Shown: piece after piece, positions 1 through 12,493 of the stretch | Numbering within the stretch: the stretch's first letter is position 1 | Layout: each line of letters opens with the position of its first letter | From: Volvox africanus | Lineage: Eukaryota > Chlorophyta > Chlorophyceae > Chlamydomonadales > Volvocaceae | NCBI GenBank assembly: GCA_030268105.1 | Contig: BSDZ01000016.1 | Location: forward strand, 813,501-877,500 | DNA length: 64,000 nucleotides | Direction: 5' to 3' | The notes under the pieces: generated by a model | Seen by the model: only the letters and a program-made list of their open reading frames with translations | Databases searched by the model: none | Told to the model about the DNA's origin: nothing | Program-made: the position numbers and the translations under genes

Positions 1-189
1 TGTTTGAATGTTCGGCGATGGACGATGATAGTGTTACAGCGCATCCGTCGGATCTGCCGCTCCTCAGACGCGACTCCCTCCCTGGATTGTCCCGCTTCCC
101 AAACTGCATCACCTCACGACGATATATGTGTGGTATGAATATTCTCTTACCACCACCCCACCTCCACCCCACCCCCTGCTCCTGTTCAG

Positions 190-3100
190 GTCTCAACTAC
201 CCCGCCATCTTGGAGACAGCGGCGGACATCGCCAAGGCCATGCTGCACCTCCATATGAACGATGTACTGCACAGCGACCTCAAGGTGCGGTGTACAATGT
301 GCCGTACCATGCATGCATGCCTATTTGCATGCCAGTAGTACAAGTGCATGTCATTGTCCTGGAACTGTTCCCGGCACGGTTTCGGATTCTAATCGTATCT
401 AATCGTGTCTGTACTCATGTACGTGCACCGGGGGAAGGGGGATGGTTGCCGCATTACGATGCTTTCCGTTGACTTCCGTTACTTGTCCGTACTTCCGTTA
501 CTTCTCCGTACCTCCATCGTTTTCGGCAGAACCGGTCGTTTTTCCTCTCCCCCGCTTTTTAATCCGGCCCCCCCCCCGCCCCAGGCGACCAACGTGATGT
601 TGAAGAGCACGGGCTCCGACTCCGGCCGCGGAGTTACCGCAAAGGTGGCGGACTTCGGTCTGTCCGTCCGTCTGGACCACACCGCCACTCACATATCGCA
701 CGCTTTCCAGGGCTCGCTCACACACATGGCGCCGGTGGGGCGGAAGGGCGGGGCGGAAGGGGCCGGGGGCAGGTGCGGGGTGTGTAGGACTGGACTCAGA
801 CGCGAGGAAGAGCTGTCCTTTTGTGTGTGTGTGTGTGTGTGTAGAGGACGGCAGGCTGTAAGGTGATAGAATCTGGGAAACGGTGGGGCTGTGGGCACGC
901 TTGCTGTTTGCAGTTTGGGGACAGGGGGGGAGAAGGGGGAAGTAGCAGGTGCGCTGAAGGACGCGGTGGTGCTGGTGCTGGTGGTGGTGGCGGGAAGCAC
1001 CATAAGGCCTTCCGCGGACACCACACGGGGAGGGAGAGGGCAGGTGAAGTGGGATGTGGGATTTGTCGAACCCCTTACCGATCTATTCAAACCACTGCGG
1101 TGTAGCCGCATTCCGTCGTCAAATACATGTTGTCCAACTTCCCTTTCACCTGACGATTGGGCGATCGCCCGTAACCCCTTATCTGATACCTCCCCCCCCC
1201 CCCGACATACGCACTTTCCTGAAATCCCCTTTTCTACTCCCTCCCCCCTTCCCCCAACCCCCTCCGACCCCCTCAGGAAGTTATGTTGAAGGGGCACATC
1301 AGCAAAGCAGCGGATGGTGCGTTGCGGCAGTGGGGGGGGGAGGGAGAAAGGAGGGGCGTAGATGGTTGGGAGTGCATTTGCATGGGGCATGAGTTTGGCT
1401 GCGTGTGCGAGAGTGAGGGGGCGGGGCAGGGGGGGGGGATGATAGGGCGTAGGTAGGGACAGGTAGGACCTGACACCTTCGCCCCCCTTTTTTCACAAAT
1501 ACACCCACGCACCCTGCTGTCTCAATCCCTGTCGTTTAAGGCCCCTCTCTCCCCCTTTCCCCTGCCAACCTAGGTACCTAATTAATCCTCCTTCCCCTTC
1601 TCCTCCTTCCCCCTCCCCCGCCCCCTCCCCTGATGAATCGCAGTGTACGCTTTCGGCATCACAATGTGGGAGATTTTCACCGGGGGTCAGCCGTACCGCG
1701 GTACGTTGTACGAGTCTCCCACGTTAAATACGACAGAACGACGTGGTTCGCGATCCACCACATATTGGGCTCCGAGTCCTCAGTCAAAGTCACCTAGGTG
1801 CCCGATGGGCCGCTGATGCCGCTACCGGCTGAGGCTGCCACTGACCTCATCCCTTAGCGGTCATCCCTGGAGGCTCCGCGCATCCAACATCCGCTCACTG
1901 ACCCACGATCTGCCGTGTACCATATCGTGGATCGATGGCGACCTCTCCCTCACCGTAACCGCCCGGGCCCGGCTGTATTCTGCACCCCGTTGTAACCCCA
2001 TCCGAACCATCCACTCCGTTCCTCGGAACCCTCACACACCTGGTTGCAACGGCCCCCTGCAGGCACTCCTGGCGCGCTGTTGGGGCACCAGACTTCAAAG
2101 GAAGGCCGCCGCCCTACTTTCCCACTGGGCACCCCCGCCGCCTTCAAAGAGCTGGCGGAGAGGTGCTGGCATGCAGATGCGAGTGTGAGGTGAGGCGAGG
2201 GGAAGGGAAAGGGAAAGGGAAAGGGAAAGGGAAAGGGAAAGGGAAAGGGAAAGGGAAAGGGGACGAAAGGCAGCTGAAAATCACACAATTTTGGATTCTG
2301 GATTCTCCTTTGTATTTGCAGGCCGACGTTCTCTGAGGTCCTTGATCTGCTGACTCAAATGCGGGCGGAGATTCCCGGGCCCACCCCGCCACTGCAGTCC
2401 TTTGCGCCGCTGCACAAGAAGATGGCGCTGGCGGCGCAACAGCAGCAGCACCCGCATCCGGAGCCGGGAGGTATTGGGCAGTTCGGTGGGCAACAAGGTG
2501 ACGGCATGCAGGGCGTGGGTGGCAACTGCAACGGCGGCGGCGGTAGTACCACAGGCAGCGGCGTGGGCAGTGGCATCGGCATGCTGCATAAGATTGGCGG
2601 TCCGGCGGTGAGTGCAGGCGGCGTGTTTAGGTTTGGAGGAGGAGGGTTGAGGGAGAAGAGGGGGTGGGAGGCCGAGGTGTGGGACAAACCCAAGTCCTTC
2701 GTGCCACGTCGCTCACTTGGCGTATTGTCATCGACTTTACCCATTCTGTTTCCCCACGTGATCATATGGTGAGCTGTCCACATCCCCCCACTGCAGTCGG
2801 CCATACTGCCGTATCTATCGCCGGCCGCCTTTGTGCCTACTCTCCCTTCCCCCGTCCTGCCCACATATACACATCGCCACCAGGCGATCGTCGTTGGCGG
2901 CCGGTTGGTGTCTCTGAACGCCGCCATGCATTCGGCGGATTCTGGTGTCAGCGGCGGCCGAATGCTCTCGGGGAACAGCGCCGCTGCGGGGGGCACATTG
3001 GCGGGGCTGGGGCTGCCAGGGGTGCTGGAGACCATCAGCGAGGAGGGACATGGTGACGCCAGCGCAAAGCTGGCGCCGCCACCGACGGTGGCTGTCGTTG

Positions 3101-3210
3101 CCGCTGCTGCTGCTGCTGCTGCTGTAGCGTCAGCGGCGGCCGGCGTCGGATCGGGCGAGCCTCCGGCGACTGCTCCAGGGGATGATGAAAATGAGGGGAT
3201 GAGGGGATGA
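190..3210 (+). CDS. TKL/MAPKKK-like protein kinase, 3' part (N-lobe outside window)
   Basis: Seven exons are visible: 190-284, 585-734, 1277-1316, 1644-1700, 2063-2189, 2322-2607 and 2884-3210, joined by GT-AG introns in consistent phase and giving about 359 residues plus stop. The catalytic loop reads VLHSDLKATNVML (Asp, Lys and Asn kept, but Ser in place of the usual Arg, so a non-RD kinase). Next come the magnesium loop ADFGLS, the MAPE-VMLKG P+1 segment, DVYAFGITMWEIFTGG (subdomain IX) and CW-x6-RPTFSEVLDLL (subdomain XI). This order is typical of tyrosine-kinase-like Ser/Thr kinases that are abundant in volvocine algae. The C-terminal tail of about 200 residues is low complexity (Gln/His, Gly and a poly-Ala run near residue 330) and ends at 3210. 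The ATP-binding N-lobe must lie before the window. Bases 1-189 may hold part of an earlier exon, which I could not define. Substrate unknown. Confidence 0.82.
2196..2263. repeat. (GGGAAA)n microsatellite in kinase intron
   Basis: About nine to ten copies of GGGAAA lie in the short intron between kinase exons 2063-2189 and 2322-2607. The reverse strand reads as a Pro-Phe dipeptide ORF, an artefact of the repeat. Confidence 0.9.
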
Positions 3211-3814
3211 TGAAGATGCCGTTACCCTTACCTTGCCCTTACCCCTACCCTACCTCATATTGAAGGTAGGGAGATCATCGGAAGACGCCGACCCAATGAA
3301 CCAATTGGCCCGGCCCTTGGAGTTTGGATGTCTAGTTGGTTATTAGTACGATAATACGACATACGTACCGTACGCTGCAACCACGGTGCATTCACCTGTT
3401 GGTTCCGTGTATCATGTGTTTGGGCATGGGAGTTGCGATGCAGGGGGAATTCTTTCAAACCGATTTCCGTTAATTTCGGTTCAGTCGTGAGTACGACTCG
3501 CGAGTCAATAACGCGACTCGATGAGAGAGTCGTGGGTGGGGATCGGGCGGGTCGTGTGGAGATGGTCCAACGAACGTCACGGTCTGCATTCGGGGAAGAT
3601 GCGACGCGAAGAGGAGCCCAGATGCCAATCGAAACAAACCATGCTGGTAGTGGTGGAACACACAGTGGGCGGGTGAAGTGGTGTATGTTGCCAAGATAGA
3701 TAGATAGATAGGTTCGCGACATTCAGAGGGTCGTTGGGTGACGTCATGTATGGTCACTAAGTACTGTACGCCATGCTAGTACGGTGCGCGCGTTGTGACT
3801 CCTGGCGCCGTCTC
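3211..3814. other. Kinase 3' flank, no gene seen
   Basis: This is the 3' untranslated region and downstream flank of the kinase gene. I see no supported coding exon and no clear TGTAA signal. A short GATA repeat lies near 3696-3711. Confidence 0.5.
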
Positions 3815-4110
3815 TTTTGTAGCGTTGTCGGGGTAGGTGTGGGGAAACTACTGTGTGTTTGTGTGTGTGCGTGTTTTGTGACTTAAGCCGTATGTGGTAT
3901 GTTTTGATAGGGGGAAGTAATAAAGGAGGGAGGAAGTTGGGAAAGACTATACATACGGCTTCGGCAAGGCGTTAACAGCTCCCCCCGGATGTACTGAGTG
4001 TGAAGGCGTTCATGGGCGCCGAGGGCCATCTCTCGCGGTGGGCGCAAACGAAAGATGGGGTTTGGGGTCGTGGAGTGGAGGGGATTGGGATTGAGGGTAT
4101 GGGCTGAGGG
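3815..4110 (+). repeat. Decayed remnant of the array's gene 3' flank ('unit 0')
   Basis: The segment matches, with many substitutions and small indels, the flank just after the pherophorin-domain gene stop codons (13895-14108, 25535-25750, 36912-37125). Shared words include GTTTTGTGAC, GGCAAGGCGTTAACAG and a GATTGAG-GTA-GGGCTGA stretch, all in the same order. No pherophorin exon precedes it. I read it as the trace of a fourth, leftmost unit whose coding part has been lost. Confidence 0.6.
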
Positions 4111-5407
4111 GCTATGTATCGCATGAGCAGGGGGACTATAGCCACTGTACCTCCGAGCTCATTTCGTCAGATCGCCAGTTTCCCACCGTCGGCGACAGAC
4201 AGACAGACAACCAGGCAGGCATGCGGACAGACACATAGACGGCCACACAATGGTGATGGTACTGCTGCTGTTACTGCTGCTGTTGTTGTCAGTTGCTCGG
4301 TAGTTACTCGGTAGTTGCGAAATGGGGGATGCCTGCCTCATCGGCTGCTGCTGTGACAAAATCTCACCTCCCATCAGCAACATATTCATTGGGGTTCGTT
4401 CAGGTGGGCGATATTGCACGTTATGGTCGCGAAAACACGGAAAGTGAAAAAACTGAACTTGTGGTCGGCGTGCCTCACGCCGTCTGCTCTTTCATGCTCT
4501 CCCAGCCGAACCGCTGACTGACCGCTGCGTTGCTGGTCAAACCCTACTTTTTCGGTGCACTTGTTGTTGTTGTCATTGCGCTTTCCTTGAGGCCTTATGT
4601 CAGCGGCTTCATGGACTGCCGCGAAAGGTCAGAGGCCGTGATGCTGTGCCCTGCCCTTGGGGAGCAGATGTACGCCAGATACGGTTATATTGGCCGTTAA
4701 GTCGTTAAGATGTGGGTTGTGCTAGTAGATCCAAGTATCGGTACTGGCAGGATCCCGGTGACTTGCAAGTGAGCAGGCAGTGCGCGTCATGTCGTTCCAT
4801 CCGCATTGTCGCGCGTCAAAACTTGAGGGTTGAGAGTGAAAGGTGCGTTAAGATGTTGGGATATCTCCCACGAGGACATTGCGTTTTGGTCGGGGTGGTG
4901 TGATGTTACGGGGCCGAAAACAGGGGGCAGGGAAGGGAGTGAAGGAAGGGAGAGAGGTGAGGACGGGGAAGGATGAAGAGAAACAAGCGGAGGTGGATGC
5001 AGATGGACGGCAGATCCTCAAATTCTGGAGGGCGAAGGGCGCAGGAGGGAGCGGAGGAGGAGGGCTCCGATGCAGAGGAAGAGGCGGACCGTTCTTTGTG
5101 GCTACGAGGAGTGCCAGGACGAACATGTGGACACAGAAGTGTGGACACAGAATTAGTTCTAGAGGCGAAGGGCAGGGGAAAAAGGTGGTTGTACCGGACT
5201 GGCCAGGCCGGGGCGGAACTGGCGCGTGTCGTCCGCCTCACGAAGACTGGACCCGGCTGCTTTTTCCTAGTCTGAGTTGCGCGGCACCTGCTAACAAACT
5301 GCTTCTATGGCAGGACCAACGGCGAGATCTTGATTGTGACAGAGTGCCAGGCAGGGGACGTCGTGGTTGTGGGGTCATGATGGCGGTGGCTGTAGAGTCA
5401 GTGGTGA
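4111..5407. other. Unassigned segment between remnant flank and repeat unit A
   Basis: In units A-C the two flank blocks on either side of this place are separated by only about 75 bases, so about 1.2 kb here is extra or replaced. It contains GACA and CTG-type short repeats near 4196-4290 and purine-rich sequence at 4905-5090. Open frames up to 196 codons exist but have skewed composition and no recognisable domain. Confidence 0.4.
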
Positions 5408-7536
5408 ATGGGAACAGCCGCCAGGCAAGGTGTGCATTTTTGGCATCAGACCCGAGCAGGCGGAGGTAGGAGGTTGATTGTCACAGTTGTGGAGGAGGAG
5501 CGAGAAGGAAGAGGCGGTGAGTGGTGCTGGTAGATAGGAGGAATGAGGACTACACCGCTGCCCGTCCTCTTTCCTCTTCATAGCGAGCCTGACATTTCTC
5601 ACTTATCCAAGCAAGTGGACACCTGGACCTGCAGGAGTCTAAGGTCCCCACACACACAGACAATATCACGCCATGCGCTCCTGTGGCTGGGGTTGTGGGT
5701 TTCCTGTCTTCCAACGCACCCCGCATACCTCTGTCATCGGAATGTAGATGACACAGCACCGAATTGTTGTTTTGGGAACCTTTATTCAACTGCCTGCTGC
5801 TACGGCTGTGCGAGTTTGATTTTGTCGTGTTGCGTCCAGCGCTGGTTTGCATCGCCTGAAATTATGCCTGTTGCGTGCTTTCCTTGGCAAAGATCTCAGT
5901 TGTTAGCGAACCCTTCTGAAGGGACTTTAATTGTTGTATCTTTGTTATATCCGCCTAAACAGACAGAAAGTCCGGGTCGGAAGATGTCCATACATGGTCC
6001 ATCCCAGATACTGGTCTGTCCCAGATACATCGACAGCCTAATTAGGAGACTAGTGCCAGGTGGGTCGTCACCTACCTAGCTTCGCTTTTGTTGTGTTACC
6101 ACGTACGGATGAAGCGGACCGGACTGCATAACGCGAGCGAACGTGTAATTTTGTAAGCTGCATGCATCAACGTGTGATACGGGGCTGCAGCACGAACGTG
6201 TGGGAGAGCGAGGTCAGCACAAGTCCAGTTTATCAGTAAGAATACTGCGAACGTATGCATGCGCGTGTCTTTTCCGATAGCTGTTACTCATCCTATAGTT
6301 GCGCTCGTCCAGGTCAAAATCGGTCGCACGGTAAGAAAGTCTATGCATTCTGATGCATAAATAGCCTTTAAAAAGTGCCAAACACGGCAAAGCGTAAAAT
6401 GAAAGCGGATGGAGATTGCTCCATTGCTTTCGCGGAGTGCCGAAGCACTAGCGGGCGTCGTAAAGATTGCTACCCATATCGATACGGTACATTCCAGTGA
6501 GCATGTACTCATGCACACCTTTATACCTATTTAGACGAGTATGTTCCCCAAGCGCAGCCCGGGCCGTCTAACGCTGAGGCCGTCTTTTAAGCTAGAGCTC
6601 ATTTTGTATTTAAAAACCGCAAACCTGTATACAGCTTGTGGAGATGGACGAACGGGCAGTTGGTCGATGATGGACGGTGGATGCTGGAAGGCGCTCAGCA
6701 TTTTTGCATTTTTATAGGTAGACACCCACCCACCCATGCTGTCATGTTGCCTATCGGGAGCCCCTCCAAGGCATAACCATAATCCCTCAAAACAAAGCAC
6801 CAGGAGCGAACGAACAGGGAAGTGCTGTGCGAGTGCAGAATGGCTGGGCGATGACGACAGGGCGACAGTTGGAAGCAAGGACCCCCAAGAAGTGTAAGGA
6901 CATCATTTATATGCAACAAATGTGCAAGCAAGGAATAATGCAATTTTGGCAGCATCGTAAGAAATGAATATATTGGAGGAATCATAATAGCTCTTAGGAT
7001 GGCTCGTCCTGCCTCATCGATGGAGCACAGGGATACCCTTTACGTATTTGTTAAAGTTTCTAGCTCAAATGCTCGGCCTTCTCTTCTGTCGCCAAATCAC
7101 AGGCATGGAGCCCATCCTACAGTCCAGGCCGCGAAGGAGAAGCAGGACACCAAAGCGAATGAAACGGCAAAAACATTGATGAAGACATCTGTTCAGACAA
7201 ACATATGAAGGGAAAAATTTAGCGGCATTGGATTAGCAAAAGATACAGCTAGCTAGCAAATCATGTTAAGCTGCATTTCCTTTGCGATTGTTTGCGTTTT
7301 TGTTCGTTTTCGTGCCGCGGACGAGATAGTGGTGCACGGGCAGCCCTCCATGCGCAACGCATCACTCATGGTATAAATCTATTTTGCTTTAAAATTGTTA
7401 CCTGTCCTGTCTCTCACACTCTTCTCAACCGCGTGCGCTACAATGGTATTTGTTGCTTATCCATATCCACGTCACCTACCAGAGCGCGGTTCATGCTTGT
7501 CTACTTGGGGGAGATCAGGCCGGTTTCGGCGGGCTC

Positions 7537-7575
7537 GGACACGGGCACGGGCACGGGCACGGGCACGGGCACGGC
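7537..7575. repeat. (GGGCAC)n microsatellite, unit A
   Basis: Tandem GGGCAC hexamers about 480 bp before the start codon. The same repeat is at 17351-17389 in B and is two units longer at 28991-29041 in C, so it is length-variable between otherwise identical flanks. Confidence 0.9.
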
Positions 7576-8050
7576 GGCGGGTGCAGCAAAGGCTGACACA
7601 ATTTTGCGTAAGAATACTTTACGATAAAAAATTGAACGCTCATTCGATGAGGTTTTCACCTTGTTTTTAGCTGATATGACGAACGTTGCAACTTACGGCT
7701 ACCAGTAGGGTAGCTGCGCCGCAGCCGTACCGCTTATCGAAAGGCCGTATGATCGGCCAAAGCCGACCCTAATAAAACAGTACGGTTTCGCGCTCCATTG
7801 CTGCAGACATTCAAGCTGTTCTGCTGGCCACGAGCAAGCGCAGCGCTAAGCAATATCTAGGTGATGTTCTTTTGACACTTGAACAGCAGTCTCTGCCATA
7901 TCTGGCAAATACGGCAGCTCATAAACCTGCTTGCTTGCAACGAAGGATCAACGTCCGCATTTAAACATCTCCTACGAGCGAGTCTGCAACCTAGCCGCTG
8001 CGCAACGCGGCTTCTGACGGCACGGCTGCTGGCTGCGAATATTGCAGTTC

Positions 8051-8057
8051 TATATAA
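8051..8057 (+). promoter_or_regulatory. TATATAA motif adjacent to start codon
   Basis: TATATAA lies only three bases before the ATG in A, and the equivalent sites in B and C read TATATATAA. A functional TATA box this close would place transcription initiation inside the signal-peptide coding region, so this is probably leader sequence. If it is a real TATA box, the start codon model is wrong. Confidence 0.2.
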
Positions 8058-8059
8058 CA

Positions 8060-11000
8060 ATGCTTACTTGTACTGCGGCCCATTACTGGCGCACAGCGCT
8101 CCTCGTAATAGCCCTGTGGGCTTCATCAGGTGGTCCGTTAGGCGTCTTCGCATCGCATTTCCGGTCTGGCATCGTCACCTACGCACTCAACCGCGAAGAC
8201 TCCACACTCCTGGATGTCACAGTGACCACCACCTGGAGGTAAGTTCTGACACGCACTGTTCCTTATTACTGCTCGTGAACGAAGCGTGCGTGTCGCCACA
8301 GTTTACATCGCGACAGTGTAAATCGCGACAGCGGGCTCATCTACGTTAGCTGTGAAGTGCTGTGCATGCCTGCGTGCCAACCTGTCTGCCTCGCTCCCAT
8401 TATATTGACTTTTGTTTGAGGCGGCCATCCCGTTTCCTCGAACCCAAATTATTTCCTTCCAGGTATCCTTCCGAGAATAGCTATAAGCTTTCTGCCTACC
8501 TGCGGACTTCTGTCGGAGACGACACAAGGCTATTCAAAACCAGCTCGGACGACGTCGTTAGTTACGGCCAGGACCTGTTATACAAAGGCTACATCATGCT
8601 CAGGTTGGATGCTCAACGCTCGCTCCTCTGGTAGTTCGTTAGGTTTGGCCTTGCTTATTGACCAGCCAAAAACACTTCACAAAAACGTGAATCTTGACAT
8701 TTATTTACACTTATTTTTATCTTCTATTTTTTCTTATATGCAGATCAATAATGCACGCACATTGAGGCAATATAATTGAAATAAGATTTCCTTTTGTGGT
8801 CCCTAAAAGTTGACACTGCGATCTAATGGGATATTATTATGTTTCTTTTAGTAGGTAGATCCAACTAACCCGGCGGAGGGGGACAGAGCCTTCCGTCTTG
8901 GGGTGGGGTCGCTTCGCCCTGGCCCTGCGTGGCTGGGGGAGGGACCACATACGGCCAGAAAACACCCTACCACTGTAAAATAACTATAGCTAATAAATAC
9001 AGGTTCTCGTACGTGACGATGATCTACTGTGTAATCGGCAATCTTAGAATAGATAGAGGGACATCTCTGAAGTAGAGCTCGCTCCCTCTTCAACGAATGA
9101 CAATAATACTTGAATAGGTACAGCGGGCAGGTGTGGGTTTTAGTACCGACGCGCTGTATGTGATTACGTTTCACATTTCCATGCCGCATCACTGGTGGCA
9201 TGTATTTGTATGTATTCAGGACGACAAGATCGATACCAGTTCCCACCGATCTCCCAGCCACCATCTATATATCGGACTGCTGCCGGGCTTTGAATCTTGT
9301 CGGATTTGGCGACTATTCCGGATACGATGATTATTCATATTTTACTTTTTCCACACAGTATGTTGCCGAAGCCCCCCAATCCATCATAGTGGACGTACCG
9401 CCCGTCACGATCACCGTTAATGCAGCTCCCGGGGTAAGCCTGTTACGTCATAACCGCGCGCATGCATGCCTATTGAACCCTGCAGAATAAGTTCAAAGTT
9501 GTACAATGTCTGATATTAATGGCGTTCATTGACAGGTGTCCTCCCAGCCTGCCGGCCTGCAAGCCTTGACAATTATTTGAAATTTTATTTATTAAGTATA
9601 TATTATTAATTATTATTTTTGAATAATTATTTTTATATTATTATTTTACACATTAGATGTGTGTGTATCTATTTCCATCATGCCTGCTTGCTGGCGACAT
9701 CCCTGCTGCTGCGTGCTGCGTTGCGGCTCTGAGAACGGGAAAGGGCGAGCTCCCCGTACGTTACCATGACGGGGGAGCTCATTTCCTGGCATCACGCGCT
9801 ATTGCACCCTGTGCTACAGTAGTCATTAGCTGCTGTCGCTGATGACATACCACGTGGTAGCTGTAATTAATGACTCGACCTTTTGACTCATGACTCTTCC
9901 CGCCCCCCTTCCCAACCTTGCATTCAATGTACCTACATACACACGAACGCACATCTATGTACGCATCAGCACTATGCGTACTTCTTTGTGCCCGCAATCA
10001 GCCCCACTGGTGCTCCCATCATCTGTTCCATTAATCGTGCACTCGCTTTCACCGCCCCGGTGAGTAGTTGGTGAGGCGGATTGCTGTACGGTATAGCTTC
10101 CTAATCCTTATTTGTTTGCGTGATTAGTAGGTAAAAACCGGGTAGTCACCATTATGATCGATGGTGATTGTCACTCAATGAGGCTGGATCATACAAATGT
10201 GTTGCTGAAAAGGTCGACACGTCATCAAGGCACTATACACGCACATACACATACATAGCTAATCACTGGAGACAGCTAGGCCTACATGCCTTGATCATTG
10301 CTGTTGCACATAGGTTGGTCTACGAGATGGATGCTCCCACCCGAAAAGGGCAATGTATTTTCGGTAGACAGCAACTAATAACAACCACGTAGGGATATGC
10401 CGTACTCCGGCGTTGGAATGTGTGCCCGCACTTACCTTCATTTCACTTCATGCACTTACGTACGCATCTACTTGGGCCCCATCTGCACCCGTTACGCTGC
10501 AGGATGAGCTCACTGCGACTGAAGTCAACGGAGGCTGCAGGTACGTACGTACCAGTAGGGATGCATGGTCATGGCTCGGCCGACCAATGGCTGGGCTAAT
10601 TAAGTGCTAATGAAGTCTGATTAAGGTTCGTGAAGTCCTTAACCAGGTCTGACTGTCATGTCGGAGCTAATAATTGTACTTGGGGTCTGTCTATGTCGTA
10701 GCTGTACGTGATGATGACATCGTCAACTGTTCCGTATAATATGTCGTTTTTAATGTTAGCAGCTGCTGGTATGCTGACGAGCAGGCAACTAATAGAGGCG
10801 TCACTCCAATGCGCCGCACGTCTTGTCAGTTTCTTACACCAGTCGGGCATGTGCCTAGCTACATACATACATACATACTGCATAAACAACCATTCCACGT
10901 GTGCAGCATCGGCTGGAGGAACTCAGGATACAATGACGGAACCACGGTTCCTGTCGGGCTCCGAGTCATGGATGTTACCACTGGGCAGTTTAACGACCTC

Positions 11001-12457
11001 ACTTTCCTCGTGGTATGTACGAATGTCCAGGGAAAGGGTCCAGGGAAAGGCGCGATTATGAAGCGTACGTACATAGGGATACATAGACACACGGTTAGAG
11101 ACATATAAGTGACCTGCGAGCTGACCAGTAGCGGAGTTGACGCCTTAGTTGATTCGGCAGATTCCGCTGGATGCTGGTGGTGGGTGCTGAACCTGGGAAA
11201 ACCACTGATTTCGGAGAAGTCGGCATGGGAGACTGGATTAGGGTGCCCCGAAACACCGGGGAAGGTAGGGACTGCCAGGTTAGTGGCCACGGGTGATGTA
11301 CCCCCCTATCCTACACACATATAAATCAGTTAGTTATACCGGATGGGTAGCATAGTAGTATATATTGAGTAAATATATTTTATTTTCATTCAGTCGTATG
11401 TAGTACATTTTTTCTATGCTGACCTAAGTTGGGTGTATTTCATTTGCGTGCGCGTTGTACGTGTTGTATCTTTGCTATATCCTCCTAATAAGCAAAGGCC
11501 CAACCAATCGGAAGATGACCATACACGGTCCATCCTGGACACTACCCGTAGACACCCCAGGATACTGCAGTACGTTCATAATAAGCCCATGCAGCGGGCG
11601 GCCTTCCTTGTGCGCCATGCATGCCGGCATCCTTTCACATACGTGGATATTGCGTGTTATCATTGTTTTGCCCTTCCCCCCCCGACACACGCTTTTATTA
11701 TTCATTCCACACTCGCTCCAATCCCACCCGCAGATGGTCGTTAGGTCCAACTTTCTGCCGGTAGTGGGCAAAATTACATTCGGTGGCATGACGCTGCCGC
11801 AGAATGGTGGCAGCGTCACCATGTACGTCGGAAAACAGAGCCAGGTATGTATATCCTGGGGTGCATATATAATACCTGTTTGTTCGTTCCATTATACTGC
11901 TTATCACGATGAAGGACGCTGCTGAATGCATGAATGTGCTGTATCTTTGGACATAATAAGCACATGTGCGAATGCATATGTGTATAAAAGCACAAAATAA
12001 GCAACCTCCCGAGCCATATGCGCAGATAGGTAGATAGGTAGATAAGTAGATAGGTAGGTAGGCAGATGGATAGATTGACGGAATGATGGATGGATTCCCT
12101 TCCTTATGGTACCTGTTATCAGCCACAAATCATGTAGTCCAGGGAATGCTGGGATTCCTCGCTGTTCGGTGATAGTGATCCTCGCCATTTCTAAGACCGT
12201 CCTCGATCACCTTGACCTCGCCAAACCTGTTTGTCACATGACTTATATGACTTATATTCTAATATGACTTTTTGTCAGCTACATACGAGATGCCATGACC
12301 CTAACCCCTAACCCCTTAACTGTAAAACCCTATACGTATAACCCTAAAACCCAACACACATAAAGCCTATATTATCTTCCTCTTATTTTATTATATAGAC
12401 TATAATAAATGTTTCTTTTCATCAGTTAGGCGAAATATCATGTGAAGTCGTTTTGGA

Positions 12458-12493
<36 letters not shown>

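Larger units (their letters stand above)
5408..8059. other. Upstream region of gene A, nearly identical in units B and C
   Basis: No supported exon. Twin TGTAA motifs near 6145-6157 mark the likely 3' end of the preceding transcription unit. They are followed at 6166-6177 by ATCAACGTGTGA, the empty-site form of the 1.03-kb presence/absence segment. From about 6178 onward this region matches 15991-17874 and 27632-29526 with only a handful of differences visible by eye. Short ORFs here (for example 6531-6878 on the - strand and 6999-7208 on the + strand) are conserved only because all the DNA is; none resembles a known protein. Confidence 0.55.

Noticed and set aside
2144..2392. Pro-Phe repeat protein on the minus strand
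   Set aside because: Translation of the (GGGAAA)n microsatellite opposite the kinase gene.
4879..5469. 196-codon frame rich in Gly, Arg and Glu
   Set aside because: Arises from purine-rich DNA; no domain, no supporting splice structure, and it runs into the start of repeat unit A.
6531..6878. Minus-strand frame of 115 codons conserved in all three units
   Set aside because: Conservation is uninformative because the whole flank is nearly identical; no domain, no splice context.
10708..11061. Open frame overlapping exon 6 of gene A, and an exon at 10691 after a TAG acceptor
   Set aside because: Phase from exon 5 meets a stop; the acceptor at 10906 gives an in-phase join with the same frame in all three copies.
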